From assembly GCA_027559495.1 (NCBI GenBank), contig JAMXSV010000026.1:1-64000 (forward strand): 64,000 nt of DNA, given 5' to 3'. A program made the translations under genes and the position numbers. The notes under the pieces are model-generated. The model made no database searches. It worked only from the letters and a program-made list of their open reading frames with translations, and was not told the origin of the DNA. The stretch's first letter is position 1, and each line of letters starts with the position of its first letter. This document shows, piece after piece, positions 24,605 to 36,220 of the stretch. This DNA is from Aurifilum marmelostoma (taxonomy: Eukaryota; Ascomycota; Sordariomycetes; Diaporthales; Cryphonectriaceae).

Positions 24605-25065
24605 TATAATAAGCACTGCTATAATTAAGGTATATAATAAGTATATAAAAAATTTATATTAGGCAAAAATAATATTAAAGTATAATCCAAAGAATATAAA
24701 AATAATCTCTAAAGTCTTCTGCAATATATTACTAGTAGTAAAGCTATTACTTATATTAAAGGTAATACTTAGATTAATAACTAAAGAGCTATATACTAAA
24801 TCTATCTAATAGTAATAAATATATCCTTATATATCTAGTTTTTGAATATAGCTAACTTAGATAGCAATATATCCGAACTACCTAGATATCTCTGGATAGC
24901 ATATATCCAAAGCTATCTATCCTAGTTGGTCCTTGTCCTAACCCTAACCCTAGGTTACGTAATCCTAGCGTAGCTCCGTAGGTAAGTATTAAACTTTTCC
25001 CGTACTAAGGGTTCCATTCCAGATAGCCCTAGTGTGCCATATCATAACGGTTGCGGGTCATAACA
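24605..25065 (-). repeat. 5' LTR of Gypsy copy 2 (461 bp)
   Basis: Its outer (right) end is the best-preserved sequence of the family. It contains CCTAACCCTAACCCTAGG at 24937-24954, directly followed by TTACGTAA at 24955-24962, and terminates GGGTCATAACA before the CTTAG duplication. The inner end is strongly mutated. Confidence 0.95.
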
Positions 25066-25070
25066 CTTAG

Positions 25071-27529
25071 GCCGGCAGGGGCTTGCTATATAGCTATAGA
25101 AGCTATATTAGCTGCTATTATAAGTAGCAAAGAAGGCCTAGAATGCAGCTGCTTCTGAAGTAGTGAAGGGCAAGGCTAGTTAGTACTTAGTAATAGAGAG
25201 CAGGCGTTATTAGGATCCTAGTAGCTAATTATATTAGCTAGATGATTAGGCTTTGGGCTCTATATAGCTAGTTAGGGGGAGGAGACTAGCATAGCGGCAT
25301 AAGCACTATTGCTATAGTTGCAGCAGTAGCAGCAGCAGTAGTGGCAGCAGCAGCGATAGGAGAAGATAGAACTGCCTTAGGAGGGTAGATATATATATAA
25401 GGGGCTTATAAATAGGAGCTAAGATTCCTAGCTAGCTAAGGCATTTAGATATATAGCTATATATAAGGATAGCTATAGAAAGGAGACTATGCTAAAGAGT
25501 TAGGCATATAGCTTTATAACTATATACTAAGCCTTGCAGCATATAATTATAAAGCTATATACTAAGGGGCAAGAGGTAGAGGATAGTTATGCAGCCTGAA
25601 AGCCTAGGGGCCTTAGTATGCGAGCTGGAGGATATAGAGATGCATATAGCTGCCTAGGCTATATGCAAAATGGGGCAGCAGCGGGGGGGGGGGCTATGAG
25701 CTCCTGCCTAAGAATAGTAGGATATAAGGCATCTAGAGATATATGCTAAGCAAGGCCTAATAGCTAAGATAGTTGCTAGAAGATATAAGGTTTTTATAAG
25801 CTAGGATTAGTACTTCTATTAGGAATATAACTTTCCCTAGGCATTATAGGATAAAGGCAGATAGCTAGATTAGCAGGCGTAACAACTAAGCTGGTTGCCT
25901 AGAGACTTATTGCTAAAGGCAACTTATTATAAAGGCGTCCTTACAATAGCATTGCAGAGAAGAGAGCAGATGCTTAGACTAAATAAATCTAGGTATAATA
26001 GAAAGCTAAAGGCCTACTTAGTAGCATAATTTGGCTAATAATAGGATTTGCATTAAGAAGGTCTTTATTTTTATAATTTCCTTATTTTTAACCCCCCCCC
26101 CCCTTTATATATATGCCTTATATATAAAGAGAAAAAAGAAAAAAAAAAAGAAGAGAGGAGGGGCTATAAGGTATTGCTCGAAATATTTAAGGGTCTATAT
26201 TAAATTATCAATTCTTCTATACTAATAGCGCTTTCTATTATATAATAGCTATCTTTTTCTTATTATATATCTTAAAAGTAATCGCAAGTATAAGATTAAG
26301 GTTCTTTATTGCTTTAAGCTTATCCTCAAAATTCTTTCTATCCTAGCTAGCATATTATAGGTAGAGTAGGTAGCTAGTAAAAAGATAATGCTTATAGAAT
26401 ATTAAGGATCTAACTTAGTTCTCCTAAATAAGAAAATCTTAATAATTATTGCTTTATAGTGCCTATATAGCATAATCTATAATAGTATATATAAAAAGAG
26501 CCTCTAAGGCATCTATTATTTTCTTTAGCTTTTTACTATCTATTAAGATCGAATAGATAGCAGTTTAATATAGCCTAAGTTTAATATTACTGCCTTGCTA
26601 AAGGTATTGCAAAAGATAGTGCCCCTTCTTAAAGCAGTTAATTTTATCTACTAGACTACTAGCCCCCTTTAGCTAGAGCTATACTTCTATATAGGAGTAA
26701 TTAGCATTTATAGCTATATATTTAGCCTTATTCTTATTATTAATGCAGTTAATATAAGCTTTAGCCTGCTTCTCTGCAATCCCTTATTAGTATATGCTAT
26801 TACTAATAATAAATACGCTACTTATACTATTCTATTTACTAAGTTAATTCTTATAAATAATCTAATACTATAGATTCTCTAGATATTAGAGCTTCTCCTT
26901 AAGGCATCTTTTTGCAGAGCACTTTGCGCTGCTTAGCCTTAGATGCATTTTAGAAAGACTAGGCTGCTAATAATGCTATAGCAACTAGCTATAAAGGCTA
27001 GCGCTTAAAGAGTACTATTAGTAAGAATATTATTGCAGGAGAGAAGATAAAGAGGGCTAGGCAGAAAAAGAGATGCGCTTAGTAGTTTAATTAAAGAATT
27101 AGCTAGCGCTTATTCTATATTAGGACTAAAGGAAGTAATTTGCAATCTAATAAAGAAAGAGGGCTATACTAGCTAAGTAATATAAAAGGAGATAAGATTA
27201 TAATTAATAGTAAAAAGAAGAAGAGAGGCGATTATTAGTTATTAGATTAATTTAAGCAGCTAAAAGAAGCGCTTTTATAAAGCTTTAGGCATATACTTAG
27301 CAGAATACTATAGTAACTTAATCTAATAGTTAGATTATTTGCAGCTAATTTTTCTTTTTATTATATCTAGGCAGCTCCCTTTCCCTTCTGCCTAGATATA
27401 TACGCCTACGCTCTTTACTTGCAGGCAGGTAAAGTGCTAAATTAGCTTCTACTAGGAGATAGTATTAGCAATATTAATATTAATCCCTATGCCTATACCC
27501 CTAGATCTAAGCAATAAGAGCATGCAGAT
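25071..27529. other. AT-rich spacer with microsatellites, no recognised gene
   Basis: It contains an imperfect GCA-repeat at about 25318-25356, a G-run near 25684-25694 and a C-run near 26091-26102. The short open frame 26031-26225 spans the C-run and an A-rich tract and looks like chance. A Lys/Arg-rich stretch at 26990-27300 may be old coding sequence. Confidence 0.45.
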
Positions 27530-27960
27530 AGAGGCATAGATGCCCTTAATAGCCTTAATATGCTAGTATTATCTAGCAGGTAGCACTGCGCTAATAGAAG
27601 CATAAATGCCCTTAATAGCTTTAATATATTAATAGGTATTATCTAGCAGGTAGCGCTGCGCTAATAGAAGCATAAATGCCCTTAATAGCTTCGATATGCT
27701 AGTATTATCTAGCAGGTAGCGCTAGGGAGCTTTATTAGAATATAAACTTCTTCTTAATTGAGAGCAGATTTTAGCAGCAGCTAGGCAATCCCCTAAGTCT
27801 AATTGCTAAGGCTGCGCTAATAAAGGTATAAATGCCCTTAATAGCTTTAATATATCAATAGATATTATTTAGCAAGTAGCACTACGCTAATAAAGGTATA
27901 AATGCCCTTAATAGCTTTAATATATTAGTAGGAATTCTTTAATAGATAGCGCTAGAGAGC
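27530..27960. repeat. Minisatellite, about 57-75 bp units, five copies in two groups
   Basis: Each unit contains ATGCCCTTAATAGC followed by TATTATCTAGCAGGTAGC and a GCGCTAATA end. Copies lie at about 27532, 27597, 27666, then after an interruption at about 27815 and 27891. Unit length varies through small insertions. Confidence 0.8.
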
Positions 27961-28689
27961 GCTATTAGAATTAGTACTATCTTTTCCTAATAGAAATAAG
28001 GGTCTTGCAGGGCTAGCTGCTAAGAAGATAATCTAAAGAAATCGCAAGCTCTTTAAGCCTTATAGCTAAATGCAGGTTAGGAAGAAGCAGAAAGGAAGAG
28101 GATAGGACGATTTTATATAATTAGGGCTAGTAAGATACTATATGCTATAGAGCTAGGCGCTTGCATATACTTCGCCCTTCCCCTATAGTCTCCTCTTAAT
28201 TATCTAGTAATGCCTTCCTATATAAGTTAATATAATCTTGCACTAAAATGCGCTATAGAATTAATTTAGGGCTACTGCCTTCAAATGCTATAGGCAGGTA
28301 GGGTAGAGGAGCAGCTGAGATAGGCAATCGCTTACTATGCCCTTTAGCTCGGGAGAGGTCCCTAGCTAGCCTTAGCTAAGATAGCCTCTCTAGCTTAGAG
28401 CAAGCAAATAAGGCTATTCTATTCTCTATAGTAGGTAGCCTATCTAGATAGGTTCTATATAGGATGCCTGCATTAGCAGCTATTAACTATTATAGCTATT
28501 AACTATTATATAATCCTCTTTATCTCTCTTAGCAGAAGAGTTTCTGCAAATAGCTATCTAGCTCTAGATACTTCTCTAAATGCTTTTCTCTACTCTCTGC
28601 TTATTATATATAGATAATATATACTATTCTTATTCTATAAAAAGGCTATATATTTTATCTCTAATATAGCCCTTAAATAGGTGCATTTC

Positions 28690-29290
28690 TCTATACTAAG
28701 GCATTAAGTTCTATAGATAGGCTATATAGGGTGGCTACTAGCTCTCTGTCTGCTATAAGGCATTGTTCTGCAGTATAGTTATTCTTCTTAGCTGCATAGT
28801 TTTCTAAGGCAATGGGCTCTATAGATGGGCTGCATAGGGTGGCTACTAGCTCTCTGTCTGCTATAAGGCATTGTTCTGCAGCATAGTTATCCTCTTTAGC
28901 TATATAGCCATCCTCTGCTGCATGCGATCCCTTGGCTAGACAACCTGCTAGTATCTTGTTCTTAAGCAGAACCTATAAGCTATCTGCAAAGAGCCCTTCC
29001 TTTCCTGCTAGTACTAGGATCTTGCCCTTGCTTATTATCCTTACTAGATTATAGAGATCTCTTACGTATATATCTATCTTAGCAATATCTACTGCTTATC
29101 CTATAACTTATTCTTAGATATTATTTAGGGCTCTCTAGCAATTAATTGGAGATGCTAGCATAATCTACTAGCAGAGCATTCTATGCTATACTTAAAAGTC
29201 TATATCTAGTATACTATTCTTCTTTCTCTAAAAGTCTTAGATCTTCTTAGCTAGTTCTGCTGCAATTAACTTGCAGTAGATAAAGATTTT
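28690..29290 (-). pseudogene. Degenerate frame with 36-residue repeats, unknown product
   Basis: On the minus strand the frame reads RDLYNLVRIISKGKILVLAG, then KEGLFADSLQVLLKNK, then two copies of a 108-bp (36-codon) unit containing NYAAEQCLIADRELVATL. It ends at a TAG near 28690. Upstream (towards 29290) the frame continues with Gln/Trp-type stops. The repeat is read in frame and is less mutated than its surroundings. Helical 36-residue repeats could be a protein-protein interaction module, but no family is recognised. Confidence 0.45.
28713..28928 (-). repeat. Tandem duplication, 2 x 108 bp
   Basis: The string ATAGAT at 28713 returns at 28821 with the following 100 bases closely matched, including CTACTAGCTCTCTGTCTGC and GGCATTGTTCTGCAG. 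The period is exactly 36 codons. Confidence 0.85.
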
Positions 29291-32200
29291 TATATATTAA
29301 TTATATATATAATAATTTAGTATAATATTAAGCTTTAATATAGAAGCATAAGGGGGCGGGGATAATAGGGGGCTCTTACTTTTGCTATATACTATAGATC
29401 CTAGTATGCACTTTTATTTGCAGACTCTATAGCTATAAATAAAATAACTAATATATAGAATAGCTATTTATTTTTCTATATTAGGGAATATAGCCTTAAA
29501 ATTAATAGCTACTAGTATTATTTTCTGCTATTTAGAAGATTAATAAAGTTTAACTAATACTGCCTGCTTTTAGTATAGCATTATACTCTCTATCTGCTTA
29601 TTAAAGCGCAAGCCCTTATTGCTTAATATATAACTAGTTTCTTTATCCTTTGCTAGTATTTTAAAGGCTAGCAGAATATTATAATTATTAATGCTATCTT
29701 CTAGAATTGCTACCTAATTATGCAGCTCTTTAATAGTTATAGCACTATATATAATCGTCTTATTAGATAGATCCGGCTTAGCAGAATAGGCTAGAGGGCT
29801 AGATGCAGTAGCAGTCCTGCTATTCCCTATAGTAGCAGTATAGCTAGTAGCAGAGAGTAGATAGATTATTTCTATTTTTAAGGCTTATACTTAGCCTATC
29901 TAGCGTAGAGGAAAATAATGCTATACTATAGAAGAAGGCAAGATCTAATATAGCTAATCTAGTTAGTAGTTTATTCTATATATTTCTCTTTAATAAAGGA
30001 AATATTATATTTAAATTGCATAGAGCGCTTTTTCCCTTTATTTTATATCCTATATAACTTTATAAATATATATTTATATAGAGTATAAAGCAGGGCAATA
30101 TCTATAGGCTAGGGCCTAGCACTATAGTAGCATCTGCAGGGATTGCAATCCTGCTTGCCTAGCAAAAAGGAGAGAAAGAAGGCAGCTAAGCAAGCTATAG
30201 TAACTATATAAAGAATGCTACTATATTTAGCAGCACCTGCTATATTCTAGTAGTAGCAGCAAATCCTAATCTAGCTATAAGACTAGCAGTAGGAAACTCT
30301 TCTATAGTAATAAGCTAAGCAGAACTAGGCAGTGCGCTTACTCAAGATAGCCCTGCAATTCTAGTTATAGTAGAAGGACTTAAGATTGCTAGCATTGCTT
30401 TAGGCTATACTTATCCTGCTTTAGCTAGAAAGGGAGCTAAAGCAGTAAATAGAAGGCCTGCTGCAGAGGATAAGCATTTCTTCTAGATATTCTTGCTTAT
30501 AATATCAAGATTATTAAGTAAGAAGAGTTATATAATGCTTTTAGCTAAGGGGCAGAGAAATATAAGGGGCAGAGAAATATAAATAGCAGCTATAGTAATA
30601 ATAGCAGCAGAAAGAAGGAAAAGAAGAGTTTAGATGCTAGGGATTTATATATCTAAAATAGAGAAAGAGCAGAAGAAAGCTAATTATAAAGAATATAGTT
30701 CTAAGGCTCCTAGGTATAAGATAGATTATAATTTATTATGCAGTAAAGGTTAGCGATAAAGATAGTAAAGGGAAGTAATTATTAGTAATAGTTAAGGTAA
30801 AGGCCCTAATCTAGTAAAGGGGAGGGCTAGGAAAGCTAAAAGAGTACATATTTTTATTTAGAAGTATCTAAAAGCAAAAAGAGTAAATAGCTAAGCTAAA
30901 AAGGCAAAAATGCCTTTTTATTTATAGCTATATAGAAATAGCTAGCTAAAGTTCCCTTTCTATTATCTTTTCTACTTAACTCTTTTATTTAGCCTTTATT
31001 AGCATTATATATACCTTTTAAGCAATACGCCTATCTTTACTGCCTCTTTGCATTTAACTAGCTATTTCTTACCTATTCCTTAATCTTCTCTAAAGGATAT
31101 AGCAGCATCTATAATTTACTTATTAATCTTTATATATTCTGCTTATAGCCCTTTATAAAGCTATTTATTCTAATTACCTTAACCACTTCTTCTAACCCTA
31201 CTAACTATCTAACTTGCCTTACTTATCTCTTAACCTCCTCTAGGAGGCATTATATTACCTCTTATAACTTACTTACCTACCTTCGCATAGCTATTTATCT
31301 AGATTATATGCACCTCTAGCCCCTTAGAATCTGCCTGCCTATATTACTTCTCCAGACCCAGCTAGCTACCTTTTACCTTTTCCTTAACTTCCCCTAATAA
31401 TTGCCACCTTGCTGCATAGCCTTCCTATCTCTGGGCCCTTGCTATGCTATAGTAAGCTAAGCTTTTCCTCCTCCTCTACATTTGCTTTTCAGACTAGCCT
31501 ATCTTGGACCCCCTGCTCCTCTAGCCTCTTATATATAACCTTTCCCCCTCTATCTACCTACCTATATATATATACTCTCTCTTTCTCTTTCTTCTAATCT
31601 AAACTGCTAGATATTTTTCTTTATTACTTAATTTATTTATACTTCTAACTCTTTTCTTATTTGCATATAGCAGGCATACTTTTCTCTAGGCCTCTCTAGA
31701 GCTGCTATTCCTATCTCTGCTAATAACTATATTATTTGCATTGCATAAGATAGCAGCTCTATTTTCTCTATCCCTTTACCTACTCTCTATCTTCCCTAAA
31801 GAGATAACTATCTATCTTTCTTCTTTTCTTTTTCTGCTTTATCTTTATTACTTATAAGCTAATGCATTTTACTGCTATCCTATAGAGTTTCCCTGCCTAA
31901 ATGCAACTTAGTCTCTATTAATCTCTATTTTCTCTACTATAAGCTAGCAGACCTTCTTAGCAAGATTTATAGATCTCTTGCCTGCTTTTATTTTCCTTCT
32001 TTTAGATATATATTTCTTATTATGCCTAGCATACTACTAGCTAAGATATCCTTGCCTTGCCCTCCCTTTTAGCACTACCTAGGGTCTGCAGATTACCTTA
32101 TATACTTCTCTTATATATATATAGATAAGCATATATATATATATATATACCCACCCTCTCTCTATTTATATCTTTTTTACTTCTTCCTTAACTTATAATA

Positions 32201-32369
32201 CTTATCTCCTAATTATTCTATATAATAGAAATTAATATTCTGCAATATAGCCTTTAAAGATAAATATTGCAGATAGGGCAATAGAAATTTAGGGTATAGC
32301 GCTCTTTAGAAATAATAATAACTAGCTAATCCTTGCAAGTTCTTCTCTAGCAAAGAAGAAATAGCTTAA
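29291..32369. other. AT-rich region without an assignable gene
   Basis: Contains pyrimidine-rich stretches around 31160-31600 and a (TA)n tract at 32131-32149. Lys/Arg-rich plus-strand pieces near 30540-30900 may be old coding sequence. Nothing is supported strongly enough to name. Confidence 0.4.
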
Positions 32370-35280
32370 GATAAGTAGTAAAGATTCTTTTAATCTAGCT
32401 AAAATCTTATTAATTTTTATAGCTAATAAGAATAATAAAAAGGAAATTCCTAAGACTTATGCTCTTAATATCTTTATTAATCTCTTAGCTGCTATAGAAA
32501 TAGAGCCCTAGATTTAGCACTATTGCTATAATCTCTTTTGCAAGTAATTAGAGGGTATTTATAGTATTGCCCCTAAGAAGCCTATAGTAGCCTTTTAAAG
32601 CTTTAAAGATAGCATTATATATATCTATTTTATTTATAATAAGTTTAATCTATCTATTTTGCTTTGCTAAGTATAGAATAGTATATATTTAGTTCTTTAT
32701 AGTAAGGAATATAGCTACTTTATTCTACTTAGGCTAGCTAAAGATAACTTAGCGCAGCTAGAGAGTAATAGCATGCTTGCTCTACTGCTATTAGCAATGC
32801 TGCTGCCCCTATTACTATTACTATCGCCTTTATAATCTGCATTGCTATTACCCCTACTGCCTGCAACCCTATTACTGCTATAGCCTATAACCCTATCGCT
32901 GCTATAAGCAGCATCCCTCCTACTGCAGCTTGCATCCCTAGCATTACTTGCCCTAAAAGCTGCTCTTATTAATTTAGCGCAAGCACTAGTACTAGAACTA
33001 ATTAATCTAATAATGCCTAAAGATATAGATAAAGAGTTAAAACTCCTAATTAGATTTATCCCTAAAGAGTAAAAGTATATGCGCTATATATTCTAGCTAG
33101 AGGGGATCTTTAAGAATATAGAGGCTAAATATTAGCTTTATAGCATTGCCTGCCCTATTTATATATACTAGCTAATTGCTATCTGCAATTTGCTAATAAA
33201 CCCGATTACTAAGAGAATTAATAGCAGTATAGTAGGATAGGATATAGGCTTTAGCAAGATTATATTAACTCTAGTGCTGCTATGCATCTACGCTAAGCTT
33301 GCTATAAGATAGGCTAAGATTAAAAGCAAGTAGGCAAAGGCTAAGAATAATACTATATTTTACTATAAGTATCTGCCCGATAATTAAGCGCCTTACTCTT
33401 ACTGCCCCTTATAGGCTAAAAGCAATACTAAAGGCTTTATCTAGTATTCTTGCATTAAGAATTCCTAGTTATATAAAATCTATATAATTTATCTAACTAA
33501 TATGCTTAGCATTATTATTATGCCCCCTAGCTTAATAATAAATTAGCTAATTAAGATAAAGAAAATCTATATTAATGCAGCAATAGATAATGAAATTTTT
33601 ATAACTTTCTTAACCTATAGCAGCAATATTAAGAATAGGATATAGCTGCTGCAGCCTAGAGATTGCTGGGCCTAGGCAGAGATCTTGAAGGCAAAGGAAG
33701 ATTAAGTAATTTAGTTTAAGGAGTTTAGCCCTAAGATACTGCAGATAGTCGCTGCTAGCAGAGGCATTATATAGAATATCTTCTTAGTAAGCAATATAGC
33801 TATTAATAATCTAATAAATAAGTTCGAGTTAGCTAATATAAGCTATACTAAAGAGAAGAAAATTGCTATAACTATCTTAATTATTAAAGCCTATATTATA
33901 GACAAATTCTAGCTCTATAAGGGAATTAGGAATACTATAAAAGCCTTTAAGCAGCTAGCTATCTATAAGGGCTATATTAACTATCCTATCTCCCTTATTA
34001 TGCTTTGCAGGACTACTTTAGAAGAGGGGTCCTTAGTATAGATGCATTCTATTAAGCACTTTCGAAAATAGTAGCATTATTTTAGAAGCTATAAGCTTAT
34101 TTATATAGAGATATTTAAGTTTAGCCTTATAAAGCTATAATTCTAAAAAGCGCAGTAGGCATTTAATATATAGATGCAAAACTTAGGCTAATAAGTAGCA
34201 GCAGTAGTTGAGGGCGCTAGGGAGAAGCTAATAGAATATATGCTTTTCTTTAAGCTATTTATGCTCTACTTGCGCTAAAGCTAGAACTACTGCAGCAGGC
34301 CTATTATTCTGCTCCTAGCTATTAAGCGCATATAGAAGGAGCTATAGCCTGCTATAGATAAAGAAATAGCTGCTTGCTTTAAAATGATAGTAGCTAGCGT
34401 TAATAGCATTATTAAGCGCCTCTTAGCAAAAAATATTTAGGAGTAGGAAAAGCAAGGGCAGATCAAATAGAAGCTTATAAGGCAGTCTATTATAGAAGAG
34501 CTATAGAGCAGCAAGCTTAAGCTCTAAGAGAACTATTTTATTCTTTTATAGCAGGCTTCTATATATCTATTTCTGCTTAAGATATAGGATTTTATTAGTA
34601 ATAATGCTCTCTTAGCTAAATACTGCTAGAAGATCTTGACTGCTCTATAGAAAGATATTCTAAGTAGCATGCCTATCGCCTACGCTCTTGCTAGCTACAC
34701 TGCTATATAGGACTTTAAGCAGAGTGCAAATAATCTTATAGGTTCTTCTGCTAAGCTCTGATATATTAAGTGCCTTATTAGATAGATAATTTTAGAGGAT
34801 AATTCTAAGATAGCGCTAGCAGATAGCTCTAGTAAGCAGTATATAATTATCTTTTTTAGCTAGCTAATTAGTACTGCTCTTACCTATATCTTTCTGCTTA
34901 GAGATGCAGAGCTAGCGTTTTAGATTAAGTTTTTATATATAAGCTCTAGTAAAGGCATATTAGAGAGGGCTAAGCTAGTTAAGAGAATAAATATAAAGTG
35001 CTGCTGCAATAGCAAAAATAAAGTCCTTATTGCAATAGCATCTATTGCTAGCAAGGGCTTTAATATCTAGCGCGCTAATAATATATAGTATCTTAAGCTT
35101 TCTATTACTCTATCTAAATTATATTAGTTAGAGGGCAAAGTCTACTAGCAGGGATAGAAGGCAAAGGTTAAAATTATAAGGATAGTTGAGATAGGCAATA
35201 TAGTAGAAGAGCTTAGCTACTAGGCAATATAGGGCAAGGAGCTTGCGGCGAAGATTATGTATAGTATTAATACTGTATAA
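32370..35280 (+). pseudogene. Degenerate SNF2-type helicase
   Basis: A plus-strand frame can be followed for about 2.9 kb. The C-terminal part shows SNF2 helicase motifs. Near 35025-35110 it reads VLIAIASIASKGFN, then RANN and YLKLSIT (motif V region). At 35127-35175 it reads QLEGKVY-stop-QG-stop-KAKVKII, the mutated form of the QLEGRVYRQGQ motif VI with the arginine and glutamine codons turned to stops. Further upstream lie a PPSLIIN block near 33520 and a long helical linker. The frame ends at TAA 35278-35280. I did not find a clear Walker A, so the N-terminal ATPase half is either too mutated or rearranged. SNF2 proteins are ATP-driven DNA translocases; this copy is dead. Start is approximate. 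Confidence 0.6.
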
Positions 35281-35468
35281 TCTAAGAGATTATTAATATA
35301 GGGACTTCTAGGGATCCTAACCCTAATATAGAAGCCTAGTAGAGGCTATAGGTTTTGCAGGCAGAATTAATATAAAAAATAATAATATATATTTTATAAT
35401 TAAACTTCTTAATCTATCTTAACTATAAATATTATAATCTATCTGCAATTCTTATAGAATATCTTAGG

Positions 35469-35677
35469 TATTAGCTAGGCCTAGTATATATATATAATAG
35501 AATAGGTTACTAGTAGTTAGATTGCTTATTAGTTATTTTATTGGTTAAAGAGCTATCTATCTAGCTAGTATGCGTATGCATTGCTGTGGGCTATTCTTAT
35601 TGCGCACTATTCAGGATATGGCCTATGCGCTGCTATTGCAGTGATGCATTGCTATAGCTTGCTTAGTAGAATCTATA
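35469..35677 (-). repeat. Copia 3' LTR (209 bp)
   Basis: Begins TATTAGCTAGGCCTAG and ends ATCTATA. It matches 38379-38587 throughout apart from transitions. Confidence 0.9.
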
Positions 35678-36040
35678 CTAGTAATCTTTTCTTTTCTTAT
35701 TATTAGTTAGTCTTATATATATAAATGAAAGCTTATAATTAATATAATAATTATTATTAATTAATTAGTCTTTAATATTAACTAGAGGGCCTTATAGCCC
35801 TTTAGTAAGGGTAAATCTGGCCTGCGTATAGGCTAATAATAATAAGAGTTATTGTTTCCTTATACTGGCAATCTTTTTAAATTAGTAATAACCTTAATAG
35901 TTATTATATTCTTTATTTTAAAAGCAAAAAAAAAAAAAATATTATAATCCTTAAAAGAACTCTTTACTGCACTTCTACTAAAATTATGCAATAGTCGCCT
36001 CTCTATTACTTATTTATTACTAGCGCAACCCTTTTGTTCT

Positions 36041-36220
36041 ATTGCTATATATTTCTTTATTCTCTTATTCTATTCCTTAAATATCTCTCTATTCTTATTA
36101 TTAGTATCTATCTTATTATTAGCATTATCTATTGCTATATATTTCTTTATTCTCTTATTCTATTCCTTAAATATTTCTCTATTCTTATTATTAGTATCTA
36201 TCTTATTATTAGCATTATCT
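36041..36220 (+). repeat. Tandem duplication, 2 x 90 bp, inside the Copia element
   Basis: The block starting ATTGCTATATATTTC at 36041 is repeated at 36131 almost without change. It can be read as a 30-residue hydrophobic repeat, but there is no other sign that it is translated. Confidence 0.85.

Larger units (their letters stand above)
17620..25065 (-). mobile_element. Complete Ty3/Gypsy chromovirus, copy 2 (7446 bp)
   Basis: Two 461-bp LTRs (17620-18080 and 24605-25065) flank gag, pol and a 3' region read on the minus strand. A 5-bp duplication CTTAG sits immediately outside both ends (17615-17619 and 25066-25070). On the minus strand the LTR starts TGTTATGACCCGC and ends GTGCTCATTA followed by TA (CA in the unmutated relative at 6702). 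A purine-rich tract GGAGAGAGATAA lies just inside the 3' LTR (18081-18092). All proteins are broken by RIP-type stops. The size is typical of fungal chromoviruses, with some surplus in the 3' region. Confidence 0.95.
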
